A DNA stretch of 30,725 nt from Thermoflexales bacterium (GCA_016931085.1 JAFGFO010000128.1:1-30725); one strand, 5' to 3'. Positions 1 through 8,137 are shown, numbered from the stretch's first letter. Translations and numbers: made by a program. The notes: generated by a model not told the origin, from the letters alone.

Positions 1-26
1 AGAACGCCGAGAAGAATTTAAAAAAC

Positions 27-53
27 TCTGCGCCCTCTGCGTGCTCTGCGCGC
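27..53. repeat. Tandem nonamer repeat downstream of glgP
   Basis: Three consecutive 9-bp units, CTCTGCGCC, CTCTGCGTG and CTCTGCGCG, lie at the left edge. They fit the CTYNGYGNN pattern found in other intergenic gaps of this window (4490-4516, 7391-7417, 16422-16439, 28012-28038, 30673-30712). The rest of 1-124 shows no gene and no clear terminator for the glgP gene that ends at 125. The element may be cut by the window edge. Confidence 0.6.
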
Positions 54-124
54 AAGCGAAAATCTTCGCGATTGTGATAGTTTTTCGTGGGTAATATTAT
101 AAAGTGGGTTTCAGGTTTAAGGTC

Positions 125-2269
125 TTAACCAGCCGTGTGGCTCGCCGCCGGCACGTACATTTCGCTGGTATACTCCTTGAGCATCCGCCGGGTCGAAAAG
201 ATGGGGCCGATGCTGCGTATCGATTCCTTTATCCGGCGCAGCCAGGCGTAGGGGATGTTGTTCTCGTCCGTGTCATAGTAAGCCGGCACGATTTCGCTTT
301 CGAGGATGTGATACAACGATTCGCAGTCGATCTCGTCTTGTTCATCCTCGTCGGCATACTCGTCTAATTCGTAACCGATGGCCCAGCCGTTTTTCCCGTT
401 GTAGCCCTCGCGCCACCAGCCGTCCAGTACGCTGCAATTGAGCACGCCGTTGATGGCCGCCTTGATCCCGCTGGTGCCGCTGGCTTCCATGGGCCGGCGC
501 GGCGTGTTAAGCCACACGTCTACTCCCTGCACCAGGTAGCGCGCGATGTTCAGATCATAGTCTTCGATGAAGGCCATACGCCCCCCCACGTCGGCCCATT
601 TGATCGCGCGGTACAATTCCTGGATCACGTGTTTGCCGGGTTCGTCAGCCGGGTGCGCCTTGCCGGCAAAAATGAACTGGACGGGCCGCCCAGGCTGGGT
701 GATCAGGGTGCGCAGCCGCTCCGGGTCACGCAGCAGCAGCGCGGCGCGCTTGTAAGTGGCAAAGCGCCGGGCAAAGCCGATCGTCAACACATAAGGGTCG
801 AGCAGCACGCCGCCGGCCAGGATTTGCACCGGATGCACGGCTCCCCGCGCCCAACGCGCGCGCACCCGCTCGCGCACGAACGCCACCAGCTTGCGCTTGA
901 GGTGCTTGCGGATGGCCCACAAGGTCTCGTCAGGAATGTCGGCGATAGCCTCCCACGTCTCGACATCGTCCATTTGATCGTGCCACTTGGGCCCCAGGTA
1001 CTGCTCGAACACGCGTTGAAAGCGCCGCGCCAGCCAGGTGCGGACGTGCACGCCGTTGGTGATCCAAGAAATGGGCACTTCGTCCTCCGTTCGTTCCGGC
1101 CACAAAAAGTGCCACATTTTGCGCGAGACCTGGTTATGCAGCTCGCTCACCGCGTTGCAGTGCTCCGAGGTGTGCAGCGCCAACACCGTCATGCTGTAGG
1201 GCGCCCAAGAATCGGGCTGAAAAGCCAGTTGGATGAATTGTTCTCGATCCATGCCGAGCGATTCCCAATAGTTGGCAAAGTACTTTTCAATCATCCATTC
1301 TGGAAAGACGTCGTGGCCGGCCGCCACGGGCGTGTGGGTGGTGAACACGGTGGTGGCCTTGATTTCCTGGTAAGCCTGCTCAAAGCTCCGGCCACCTGCT
1401 ATCAATTCACGGACGCGTTCCAGCGTCAGGAAAGCCGAGTGGCCTTCGTTCATGTGCCAGACGGCCGGCTGGATGCCTAACGCACGCAGCGCGCGCACGC
1501 CGCCGATGCCCAGGACAATCTCCTGGGAGATGCGCATCTCCGGGTCGCTCAGGTACAACTGGGCCGTCAACTGCCGGTCGACGGAAGAGTTCTCCTCGAT
1601 GCCGGTATCCATCAAGAACAGGGGAATGCGCCCAACCTCGACCCGCCACAGGCGTGTTTTCACCGCGCGGCCCGGCAAATCTATCTCGATCAGGACGTCG
1701 TTGCCGTTCTTGTCCTTGGCCTCGAAGACGGGCACCGTCTCCAGGTCAAGCCGGTTGTTATACGCCTCTTGCCAGCCATCTTCGCCGATGCGCTGCCGAA
1801 AGTAACCCAGTTGGTACAAAAAGCCGACCGCCACGAAGGGCAGGCCCAGGTCGCTGGCTTCTTTGCAATGGTCGCCCGACAACACCCCCAGGCCGCCGGC
1901 GTATAGGGGCAGTGACTCGTGCAGGCCAAACTCGGTTGAAAAATAGGCGACGGTTTGCCCCGCCAGTTGGGGATAGGTGCGGGCGAACCAGGTGTCTTTC
2001 TCGTTCATGTAGCTTTCAAACTCGGCCATCAGGCGATCGTAGCGAGCCAGGAAGCGCTTGTCGCGCAGAACGGCGTTGAGCTTCTTGCGCTCGACCGTCT
2101 GCAAGAACTCGATCGGGTTGTGGTTGACCTTTTCCCACAGCTCTTGGTCGACGATGCGGTAGAGGTATTGCGCCTCAGGCTGCCACGTCCACCACAGGTT
2201 GTAACTGAATTCTTGGAGTTTTTGGATGCGCTTGGGCAACTGTATCTTGGTTGAGTGCGTCGCGAGCAT
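125..2269 (-). CDS. glgP: Alpha-glucan (glycogen) phosphorylase, GT35
   Basis: This cytoplasmic enzyme cleaves alpha-1,4-glucan with phosphate to give glucose 1-phosphate. The 714-residue protein is of the shorter bacterial/archaeal type, with an N-terminal DUF3417-like stretch (FSYNLWWTWQPEAQ, near residue 25) and then the catalytic domain. Recognisable motifs are YAGGLGVLSGDHCKEASDLG near residue 125, WHMNEGHSAF near 275, FTTHTPVAAGHD near 315, and the pyridoxal-phosphate motif EASGTSGIKAAING with Lys603. The ATG start at 2269 has an AAGGA sequence six bases upstream and a promoter at 2320-2347. It is transcribed alone and points off the left edge. The family assignment is firm; whether glycogen or maltodextrin is preferred cannot be seen. 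Confidence 0.95.
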   Translation of the reverse strand: MLATHSTKIQLPKRIQKLQEFSYNLWWTWQPEAQYLYRIVDQELWEKVNHNPIEFLQTVERKKLNAVLRDKRFLARYDRLMAEFESYMNEKDTWFARTYPQLAGQTVAYFSTEFGLHESLPLYAGGLGVLSGDHCKEASDLGLPFVAVGFLYQLGYFRQRIGEDGWQEAYNNRLDLETVPVFEAKDKNGNDVLIEIDLPGRAVKTRLWRVEVGRIPLFLMDTGIEENSSVDRQLTAQLYLSDPEMRISQEIVLGIGGVRALRALGIQPAVWHMNEGHSAFLTLERVRELIAGGRSFEQAYQEIKATTVFTTHTPVAAGHDVFPEWMIEKYFANYWESLGMDREQFIQLAFQPDSWAPYSMTVLALHTSEHCNAVSELHNQVSRKMWHFLWPERTEDEVPISWITNGVHVRTWLARRFQRVFEQYLGPKWHDQMDDVETWEAIADIPDETLWAIRKHLKRKLVAFVRERVRARWARGAVHPVQILAGGVLLDPYVLTIGFARRFATYKRAALLLRDPERLRTLITQPGRPVQFIFAGKAHPADEPGKHVIQELYRAIKWADVGGRMAFIEDYDLNIARYLVQGVDVWLNTPRRPMEASGTSGIKAAINGVLNCSVLDGWWREGYNGKNGWAIGYELDEYADEDEQDEIDCESLYHILESEIVPAYYDTDENNIPYAWLRRIKESIRSIGPIFSTRRMLKEYTSEMYVPAASHTAG

Positions 2270-2319
2270 ATAGCGTCCTTGTTCTTTTCTAAACTGTACC
2301 GTTCGAGCCAGCGGGTATA

Positions 2320-2347
2320 ATCATACCACAGGAAGCCTGTAAGTCAA
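2320..2347 (-). promoter_or_regulatory. Sigma70-type promoter of glgP
   Basis: Read on the minus strand, TTGACT (2347-2342) is followed by a 16-bp spacer and TATGAT (2325-2320). The start codon is about 50 bp downstream. No operator-like symmetry is seen next to it. The stretch from 2348 to 2481 holds only a weak GGGGGCT/AGCCCCC stem, without a T-tract, after the stop of the next gene. Confidence 0.65.
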
Positions 2348-2481
2348 TCGAAGGTGGCTGAGTGGCTGGGTGGAGCAGATTGTGAGGCTTTGGCAAAAGG
2401 CTCATGGCAACCGGGATGGCCGCATCGCCACGGGTTGGGGGCTCCGGCCGCACCATGCCAGCCCCCGCGGCTCCTCGAATA

Positions 2482-4233
2482 CTACCCGGCTTTTTTACTT
2501 AAGACAACGGGCAAATAAACTTTATACGTCGGGCCAAGGATGGCAAAGCGGCCGGTCAAGTCGGCAGAAATATAGAGTAGGTTTTCACTACTACTACCAT
2601 AGGTGGAACCGGCCTGCTGCCAACCGCTGCCATCCCATTGATAGAGCTGGATGTTTTTGTTGCCACCGACGATGAGAGCAATCTCCCGAGGGCTGTAGTA
2701 CAGTTTTAGCTGGTAGGGGGCGTTGAATCTGGCGAGAGGAGTAGCGGTGTCGCTGATAACGGCCGTCAATTCAAATTGCCGCACCGTGTGTAATTCTGTG
2801 CCCGCATTGGCCATGGTGGCGAGTTTGCCGTCTGGAACGGCCATGGGGGGCAATTCCTGATACGACACCCGCGTATTCTCATCCACCGCGCCAACCGCAA
2901 AATGAAAAATCGCACTGCTATCATTGGCGATGAGATCATGTGCGGCATGAGGCGTGATGACAAGTTCCCCTGCTGGCAAGGGCGGGAACCCTGCGCTGCC
3001 CCCATAATTCACCCTGACCATGTAAATCGTTGTTTCCACGGCCAAATACAGCATGTTGGCGTAAGGATCAAACGCCATCGCGGTCAGTGAGTTCCTCGCG
3101 TAATCAACCATCACCGGCAATGTGGCGATCAACTGCCCATCATACAAAAGATGAAGGTAAAGGTGGCGTTCCGGGTCATAGTTGCCATCGAAATCAGTTG
3201 TGGCGATAAACACCCGCTTTTGATCAGACCAATCCACAATCAAACCCTGGTCATAGTAAGGCAAGTCGATGACGTGATGATTGCCATTGCCGGTCGTATC
3301 CAATTGAGCCACCCCACCGTCGGCAAATGATTGACAACCAGCGGGCAGATACAACACATTTTCTTCAGGGGCCATACTGATGCCCGCTTCATTTACAAAG
3401 CAGTAGAACAATGAGCCGACATTGTCTATGTTGGGTTTCGCACCCCCGCGGACGACAATTCTGTCGGCAAGATCATTGTTATCAGCAATGTAAACGGTGT
3501 CGGTCGCATCTACCGCCAATGAACTGCCTTGATTTTCTGTCCAGGAGCAATAGCTGGGGTTTGTGGCACAAGCAAGCGGATCTCGATAAGAGAGACGCGT
3601 GGTCTGGGATATACCTGGGGTATGGCCATCAAATGTGACGGTATCAACCGTGCCATTGACGGGGTTATCGACGAAAATTCTGGCAAGGGCCCCGGGATTC
3701 ACGGTAGGCTGTTGCAAAGCCGCGCCATCAATGTGGTAATATCTGTCAACTGGCGTTTGCGCGTTGAAAGCTTTATTGATAGGAACGCTGGCCACATATT
3801 TGTAGCCGCGAATGATCCGTGCTTCTAAACGATACCAGCCATTGGGGTAAGAGCCTTCGTCATATTTGTCGAGGGCGTAGATTTGCTGGTAATAGCGATC
3901 ATAAAACAAGAAACGTTCATCCCTGATACTAGATATTGCACTGGACGTCAAAAGCGGACTGCCTGTGGGGGTTAGTGAACGCGCATCCAGAAAATAGATT
4001 TTGTTGTCGAATCCCCAATAGACGAGTTCATCATAACGGCCGCAATGATACCCCTCACAGCGTATGATCATAGAATTTGGCTTGCTAGCTACACTCGCCG
4101 CTCCAACGAGTTCAAGGGGGGGCAAATCGTTCTTTTCTAATAAGGCTGCCGCTTTCGATCGTGGTTGGACTGCAAATGCTAACAGAATGCTTGTTGTCAG
4201 AAGCAGAAAGATGACCAAATTTTTGCGTTTCAT
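2482..4233 (-). CDS. Secreted beta-propeller-like protein of unknown function
   Basis: The ATG at 4233 is preferred over the upstream ATG at 4311, because AGGGGG lies eight bases before it and it opens directly on a signal peptide (MKRKNLVIFLLLTTSILLAFA). The 583-residue product has repeated strand-rich segments such as NKIYFLDARSL, QQIYALDKY, NVLYLPAG and NMLYLAVETTIYMV, which suggest blades of a beta-propeller (inferred). A second, Ig-like or sandwich-type region follows from about residue 440. The C-terminus reads PTYKVYLPVVLSKKAG, closely resembling the tail of the mannanase at 11615-14875, so both may share an export or anchoring signal. No catalytic motif was recognised. Its GC content is visibly lower than that of its neighbours. 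Confidence 0.8.
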   Translation of the reverse strand: MKRKNLVIFLLLTTSILLAFAVQPRSKAAALLEKNDLPPLELVGAASVASKPNSMIIRCEGYHCGRYDELVYWGFDNKIYFLDARSLTPTGSPLLTSSAISSIRDERFLFYDRYYQQIYALDKYDEGSYPNGWYRLEARIIRGYKYVASVPINKAFNAQTPVDRYYHIDGAALQQPTVNPGALARIFVDNPVNGTVDTVTFDGHTPGISQTTRLSYRDPLACATNPSYCSWTENQGSSLAVDATDTVYIADNNDLADRIVVRGGAKPNIDNVGSLFYCFVNEAGISMAPEENVLYLPAGCQSFADGGVAQLDTTGNGNHHVIDLPYYDQGLIVDWSDQKRVFIATTDFDGNYDPERHLYLHLLYDGQLIATLPVMVDYARNSLTAMAFDPYANMLYLAVETTIYMVRVNYGGSAGFPPLPAGELVITPHAAHDLIANDSSAIFHFAVGAVDENTRVSYQELPPMAVPDGKLATMANAGTELHTVRQFELTAVISDTATPLARFNAPYQLKLYYSPREIALIVGGNKNIQLYQWDGSGWQQAGSTYGSSSENLLYISADLTGRFAILGPTYKVYLPVVLSKKAG

Positions 4234-4307
4234 GATCAGCCCCCTAACGAATTTCCGCCGCCTTCTCAAGTTCTTCAACTCTTGAAGACGACAGGTTGGA
4301 AAGCGCA

Positions 4308-4397
4308 TCATTTATCCCTGGCCCAGTGGCGCACCCACCACACACCAGCCAAAAGCAGAGCAAACAGGCCAACCAACAGGCTGCCCCATGGCATCAT
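4308..4397 (-). CDS. Possible 29-residue single-span membrane peptide
   Basis: An ORF of 29 codons starts at tandem ATG codons. It encodes MMPWGSLLVGLFALLLAG followed by a Trp/Arg-rich end, which is one strong transmembrane span with positive charge after it. Its TGA overlaps an ATG at 4311 that is in frame with the downstream secreted protein. No convincing Shine-Dalgarno sequence is present. The frame stays open upstream through the hairpin at 4445-4463, so it could instead be the eroded C-terminal anchor of a lost protein. The composition argues for a real membrane segment, but expression is unsupported. Confidence 0.3.
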   Translation of the reverse strand: MMPWGSLLVGLFALLLAGVWWVRHWARDK

Positions 4398-4444
4398 GTT
4401 AGCTGCAAGCCAGGCACTGCGCAAGGACACTCGCCCGGCGTGCC

Positions 4445-4463
4445 TCCACCGCGAAGCGGTGGA
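4445..4463. repeat. Perfect 8-bp-stem hairpin
   Basis: TCCACCGC and GCGGTGGA flank a GAA loop. No T-tract follows on either strand, so a terminator role is not supported. It lies next to the nonamer array and may be part of the same repeat element. Confidence 0.5.
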
Positions 4464-4489
4464 CAAGGCAAAGGACACCCAGGTTTTCC

Positions 4490-4516
4490 CTTTGTGTTCT
4501 TCGTGTCCTTAGTGGT
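4490..4516. repeat. Tandem nonamer repeat
   Basis: Three units in a row: CTTTGTGTT, CTTCGTGTC and CTTAGTGGT. The partly inverted arm upstream (AAAGGACACC, 4470-4479) suggests a degenerate inverted repeat. The second unit is identical to the second unit at 7400-7408. Confidence 0.65.
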
Positions 4517-4639
4517 TAATCGGCCTATGCCTGAGCAGTTAACTGTTATTTTACAATAAAAATGAATTTTGTACGAATTGACGGCTTGTGTTACCCCAAG
4601 CTTGAGTTTTGAACCCAGGTGAACCGTCGAGGGACATTC

Positions 4640-4660
4640 ACGTTTTACGTTTCACGCTTT
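4640..4660. repeat. Heptamer array ACGTTTY x3
   Basis: ACGTTTT, ACGTTTC and ACGCTTT follow one another without spacing, 18 bp before the glycosyltransferase start. The same heptamer flanks the composite palindrome at 6500-6629, in opposite orientations. Confidence 0.6.
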
Positions 4661-4678
4661 ACATGGTACACTTGGCCT

Positions 4679-5767
4679 ATGCGAGTAGCGCTCGTTCACG
4701 ACTGGCTCAATCAACAGGGCGGCGCCGAGGATGTGCTGGAGACGCTGGTGCGCATGTACCCCGGCGCGCCGGTGTACACCTCCATGTATGCGCCAGAGCT
4801 GATGCCGCCCAGCTACCGGCAGTGGGATATTCACACCACCTGGCTGGACAGCCTGCCGGGCATTCACCGCCACCACCAGCCCTATCTGCCGCTTTACCCG
4901 CTGGCATTTGACGTGCTGCGGCTTTCGGGTTATGATATGGTCTTGTCCAACAAGAGCGGCTTTTGCCACGGCGTGCGCGTCGAGCCGCCCACGCCGCATA
5001 TCTGCTATTGCCTCACGCCCACACGTTACGTGTGGCTGCTGGCGGATTACGTGCAGCGCGAGGGCTTCAGCCACGCCGTCAACGCCATCCTGCCGGCCGT
5101 GGTCAGCCTGCTGCGCCGTTGGGATTACGCCGCCGCTCAGCGCGTGGATCATTTTATCGCCATCTCGACCGAGGTGCGGGAACGAATCCGCCGCTTTTAT
5201 CGTCGAGAAAGTGTGATCATTCACCCGCCGGTGAACACGGCGCGCTTCCGGCCGGCGGCCCGCCACGACGACTTTTACCTGGTCCTGTCGCGGCTCGTGC
5301 CTTATAAGCGGATCGACCTGGCGGTGCAGGCCTGCCGCCGCTTGGGACGCTCCCTGGTCGTCGCCGGCGACGGGCGCGACCGGCCGCGCCTGCAGGCCAT
5401 GGCCGGTGCTCACGTCACCTTCTTGGGGCGGGTCGGCGACGAGCAAGCGGCCGATTTATTGGCACGCTGCAAGGCCCTGCTGTTCCCAGGCGTGGAGGAT
5501 TTTGGCATCACGCCGCTGCAGGCCCAGGCTGCCGGCCGGCCCGTCATCGCCTACGCCGGCGGCGGCGCGCTGGATAGCGTGATCGAGGGACACACTGGCC
5601 TGCTGTTTCGCCAACCCACGGCCGAGGCACTGGCGCAGGCCGTGCTGGCCCTGGACGATCTGGCGCTCGACCCGGCCTCGATTCGCGCTCACGCGGCCAG
5701 CTTTGACGTGAGTGTGTTCGAGCAGAAATTAAAGGCTTTTGTGCGAGACAAGCTGGCGGCGTCCTGA
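4679..5767 (+). CDS. GT4 family glycosyltransferase (GT-B fold)
   Basis: The enzyme probably adds a sugar from a nucleotide-sugar donor to a lipid-linked or surface glycan in the cytoplasm. The start at 4679 is chosen because MRVALVHDWLNQQGGAEDVL is the typical N-terminus of the family; the 20 extra residues from an upstream codon are encoded by the heptamer repeat. The 362-residue protein shows an N-terminal acceptor domain and a C-terminal donor domain, with LVPYKRIDLAVQA near residue 207 and EDFGITPLQAQAAGRPVIAY near residue 275, which is the family's E-x7-E-like donor site. It begins a plus-strand block with two chain-length proteins and a BY-kinase-type ATPase, pointing to exopolysaccharide synthesis. 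No good Shine-Dalgarno sequence precedes it. The exact sugar is unknown. Confidence 0.88.
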   Translation: MRVALVHDWLNQQGGAEDVLETLVRMYPGAPVYTSMYAPELMPPSYRQWDIHTTWLDSLPGIHRHHQPYLPLYPLAFDVLRLSGYDMVLSNKSGFCHGVRVEPPTPHICYCLTPTRYVWLLADYVQREGFSHAVNAILPAVVSLLRRWDYAAAQRVDHFIAISTEVRERIRRFYRRESVIIHPPVNTARFRPAARHDDFYLVLSRLVPYKRIDLAVQACRRLGRSLVVAGDGRDRPRLQAMAGAHVTFLGRVGDEQAADLLARCKALLFPGVEDFGITPLQAQAAGRPVIAYAGGGALDSVIEGHTGLLFRQPTAEALAQAVLALDDLALDPASIRAHAASFDVSVFEQKLKAFVRDKLAAS

Positions 5768-5783
5768 CACTTGCGCCAGGTGA

Positions 5784-5804
5784 ACCTGAAACCTGAAACC
5801 TGAA
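5784..5804. repeat. Heptamer array ACCTGAA x3
   Basis: Three exact copies of ACCTGAA occupy the 51-bp gap between the glycosyltransferase stop and the first Wzz-like gene, ending 14 bp before its ATG. A single related copy (AACCTGAAAC on the minus strand) lies near 105-115. Confidence 0.65.
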
Positions 5805-5818
5805 ACGAGAGAATAGCT

Positions 5819-6508
5819 ATGGACTTGTCACACTATTGGCGCATCTTGAGAAGGCGTTGGTGGCTGGCGGTCCTGCCAGCGCTGGTCGTGCTGCTGTACA
5901 GCGTGTCGAGTTACAGCCCTCCAGCGCAGGTGTTCACGGTTGGACTGCGTTTCACGGTGGGTTACCCGCCTGAAACCACGGGCACTTATTTATACGACAA
6001 GTATTACCCGGCCTGGCTGGCCTCCGAGTACATCGCCGGCGGCCTGCGCGATTGGGCGGTGACGGGCGACTTTGCGGCGGCGGTGGACGAAGAGCTGGGC
6101 CGGCGTGGGGTGGCGCTCGGACGCTCGGTGGCCGGCGCGTTCGCCTCGGACCACCAACGCAGCGTGACGGTGCTGTACATCACCTGGAACGACGCCGCTC
6201 AGCTCGAGTCGATTGCCCAGGCGGCGATAACGGTGATGCAGACGCGCAACGCCCAGGCGTTCCCGCAACTTGGCACGGGCGGCGCGACCGTGCGCGCGGT
6301 CGATGCCCCGGCCGTGGGCCGCGTGCCGGCCGGCTTGCGTGCCCAGCTCGACTTGCCGCTGCGCCTGGCGCTGGGCCTGGCGCTGGGCCTGGCACTCGCC
6401 TTCGTCGCCCATTACCTCGACCCGGCAGTGCGAGACAGGGCCGAGCTGGAAGCGATGGGCTATACGGTCGTGGGAGAAGTCCCCAAGACCTTGAAAAGTA
6501 AAACGTAA
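5819..6508 (+). CDS. Wzz-like polysaccharide chain-length protein (first copy)
   Basis: This inner-membrane protein likely controls export or length of a polysaccharide together with the ATPase at 7438-8115. It is 229 residues long. It has an N-terminal Wzz motif (DLSHYWRILRRRWWLAVLPA) running into a transmembrane span at about 15-35, an extracytoplasmic middle part, and a second span at about 178-200 (LPLRLALGLALGLALAFVAH). The ATG has a purine-rich GAGAG upstream. The last residues (KSKT) and the TAA stop are encoded by the heptamer repeat that starts at 6500, so the native end may have been altered. It lacks the kinase domain, which is encoded separately. Confidence 0.82.
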   Translation: MDLSHYWRILRRRWWLAVLPALVVLLYSVSSYSPPAQVFTVGLRFTVGYPPETTGTYLYDKYYPAWLASEYIAGGLRDWAVTGDFAAAVDEELGRRGVALGRSVAGAFASDHQRSVTVLYITWNDAAQLESIAQAAITVMQTRNAQAFPQLGTGGATVRAVDAPAVGRVPAGLRAQLDLPLRLALGLALGLALAFVAHYLDPAVRDRAELEAMGYTVVGEVPKTLKSKT

Positions 6509-6629
6509 TGCGTAAAACGTCACGTGTGCGAGGTTCCGCAAGTCGCCCAAGTGGGACAACCTCCCCGAAAGCTTCAAGCTTTCAGGGAGGTAAGTGCGGA
6601 ATCCCCGTGCTGCTTACGTTTTACGTTTC
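6500..6629. repeat. Nested palindromic element with inverted heptamer arms
   Basis: The outer left arm (6500-6520) is AAAACGT, AATGCGT, AAAACGT, and the right arm (6616-6629) is ACGTTTT, ACGTTTC, so they are inverted heptamers. Inside lies a 7-bp stem, TTCCGCA (6534-6540) with TGCGGAA (6595-6601). In its centre is a 15-bp stem (6560-6574 with 6576-6590, one mismatch, one-base loop). The element overlaps the stop codon of the first Wzz-like gene and ends 36 bp before the second. No ORF or transposase is present. Confidence 0.7.
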
Positions 6630-6665
6630 GTCGTCTTGTGGTAAAATTCCTGTGTGAGAGATACT

Positions 6666-7352
6666 ATGGAACTGACAGATTATTTTCGCATCCTGTACAA
6701 GCGCTGGTGGATCATCGCCGTCCTGGTAGTCGTGACCTCGGCCAGCGCATTTGCGTTCAGCAAGCTGCAGACGCCTGTCTACAAATCGACCATGCAAGTG
6801 ACCGTCATGCCGGCCCGCAACGATTTGGGACTGTCACAGACGACCACCCAACTGCTGCGAGCGTATGTCTCGATTATCTACAGCAAGACTTGGGCGGCTA
6901 AGGTGTTGAATCGCTTTGAACAGAGCGGGGCGCCGCTGGATACGACGCCTGAAGCGCTCAAGGGCAATGTCATCATCGCTTCGTTTGAGGACAGGAACGT
7001 CATCCAGGTCGACGTCAAAGACTTTGACGGCGAGCAGGCTAACCGCATTGCCAGAACCTGGGCAGAAGAATTCAAAATCTGGCGCGACCAGGAAAATCAA
7101 AAGGTGCGCAAAGAGGATCGCGTCGATGTGATCCTGGGCGACGACCCGGTCTACAGCCAGTATCGCCCGCAGACCAAGCTCAACGTGGCGGCCGGCACCA
7201 TCCTGGGCCTGCTGCTGGCCGGGGTGGTGATCTTTTGCCTGGAGTGGGTCGAGTCGGGCATCGTGCGCACGGCCCAAGACGTGGAGCGCCGCTTGGGCTT
7301 GACCGTCTTGGGCGCGATCCCTACCGGCGCCGGAACGCGGGGTGGGGAGTGA
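6666..7352 (+). CDS. Wzz-like polysaccharide chain-length protein (second copy)
   Basis: This is a second membrane chain-length regulator, 228 residues from the ATG at 6666 (MELTDYFRILYKRWWII). A GTG four codons upstream is possible but is less like the family. The N-terminal Wzz motif and span cover about residues 5-35, and a second span lies near 178-198 (VAAGTILGLLLAGVVIFCLEW). The short cytoplasmic tail contains DVERRLGLTVLGAIP, a segment that normally joins the Wzz part to the BY-kinase. The ATPase gene follows after 85 bp. Two adjacent copies that differ in sequence suggest an old duplication or a hetero-oligomeric complex. Confidence 0.88.
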   Translation: MELTDYFRILYKRWWIIAVLVVVTSASAFAFSKLQTPVYKSTMQVTVMPARNDLGLSQTTTQLLRAYVSIIYSKTWAAKVLNRFEQSGAPLDTTPEALKGNVIIASFEDRNVIQVDVKDFDGEQANRIARTWAEEFKIWRDQENQKVRKEDRVDVILGDDPVYSQYRPQTKLNVAAGTILGLLLAGVVIFCLEWVESGIVRTAQDVERRLGLTVLGAIPTGAGTRGGE

Positions 7353-7361
7353 AGATTTGCT

Positions 7362-7417
7362 ACAGAGGCGCAGAGGACACAAAGGGGAGCCTTGGTGTTC
7401 TTCGTGTCCTTGGTGGT
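7362..7417. repeat. Inverted nonamer repeat between Wzz-like and CpsD-like genes
   Basis: The right arm holds CTTGGTGTT, CTTCGTGTC and CTTGGTGGT (7391-7417). The left arm (7362-7385, beginning ACAGAGGCGCAGAGGACAC) holds the opposite orientation. The element fills most of the gap before the ATG at 7438. Confidence 0.65.
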
Positions 7418-7437
7418 TTATTTCCGAGGTAGGCAAC

Positions 7438-8115
7438 ATGACACAACACATTAACACCTTGATCACACTGACGCAGCCGCGCTCGCCGGCGGCCGAGGCG
7501 TACCGGACGCTGCGCACGAACTTGTATTTTTCCAGCCTGGACAAACAATTGCGCACGCTGGTCGTCACCTCGGCAACGCCGGGCGAAGGCAAAAGCCTCG
7601 TGCTGGCCAACCTGGCCGTCGTCATGGCGCAGGGCGAAAAGCGCACGGTGCTGGTGGACGCCGACCTGCGTCGTCCTCGCCTGCACGAGCTGTTTGGCGT
7701 GCCGAACGAGCGTGGGCTGACGGCGATGTTTATGGCAGCAGAGGCCCTGGCCAACCCGCCCCTGGCGCCGGTGGCAGGTGTGGACGGCCTGTGGCTGCTG
7801 CCGTCGGGCTTGCTGCCGCCTAACCCGGCCGAGCTGTTAGGCTCGAAACGGATGGAGCAGGTCATGGAAGCGCTGCTGGCGCGGGCTGACGTGGTGTTGT
7901 TCGACGCGCCGCCCGTGATTGCCGTGACCGACGCGGCCGTGTTAGGCACCAAGACGGATGGGGTGCTCCTGGTGATCGACGCGGGGCAGACGCGGCGTGA
8001 CCACGCTCAACGCGCCAAGGATCTGTTGGAAAAGGTCAAGGTGCATCTCGTTGGAGCCGTGCTCAACAATGCCTCGTTGGACAGCGCCTTGGGCGGCTAT
8101 TACACCGCCGGGTGA
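7438..8115 (+). CDS. CpsD/CapB-type BY-kinase (tyrosine autokinase) ATPase
   Basis: This cytoplasmic P-loop ATPase partners with Wzz-like membrane proteins to regulate polysaccharide assembly. The ATG at 7438 has GAGGTAG upstream; earlier codons lie in the nonamer repeat. The 225-residue protein starts with the family's PRSPAAEAYRTLRTNLYFSS. It carries Walker A SATPGEGKS near residue 43, the BY-kinase Walker A' VLVDADLRRPRLH near 71, and Walker B VVLFDAPPV near 150. The usual C-terminal tyrosine cluster is reduced to two residues in GGYYTAG. It ends 22 bp from the convergent sensor gene. Confidence 0.9.
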   Translation: MTQHINTLITLTQPRSPAAEAYRTLRTNLYFSSLDKQLRTLVVTSATPGEGKSLVLANLAVVMAQGEKRTVLVDADLRRPRLHELFGVPNERGLTAMFMAAEALANPPLAPVAGVDGLWLLPSGLLPPNPAELLGSKRMEQVMEALLARADVVLFDAPPVIAVTDAAVLGTKTDGVLLVIDAGQTRRDHAQRAKDLLEKVKVHLVGAVLNNASLDSALGGYYTAG

Positions 8116-8137
8116 GATCGACTTTTTCATCTGTCTC

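Larger units (their letters stand above)
4234..4678. other. Divergent intergenic region, repeat-rich
   Basis: This 445-bp gap separates the minus-strand secreted protein from the plus-strand glycosyltransferase. It holds a possible tiny membrane ORF (4308-4397), a perfect hairpin TCCACCGC-GAA-GCGGTGGA (4445-4463), a nonamer array (4490-4516) and a heptamer array (4640-4660). Neither flanking gene has a promoter that matches both boxes well. TACAAT at 4552-4557 is the best -10-like sequence on the plus strand but lacks a good -35. Confidence 0.5.

Noticed and set aside
629..1480. A 283-codon open frame opposite glgP
   Set aside because: It contains no domain and lies fully within a strongly conserved phosphorylase gene.
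2408..2470. Rho-independent terminator after the secreted beta-propeller-like gene
   Set aside because: A GGGGGCT/AGCCCCC stem is possible on the minus strand, but the loop is long and no T-run follows.
5819..7352. A single wzz gene broken by a frameshift
   Set aside because: Both frames have their own complete Wzz N-terminus and two membrane spans, so they are two genes and not halves of one.
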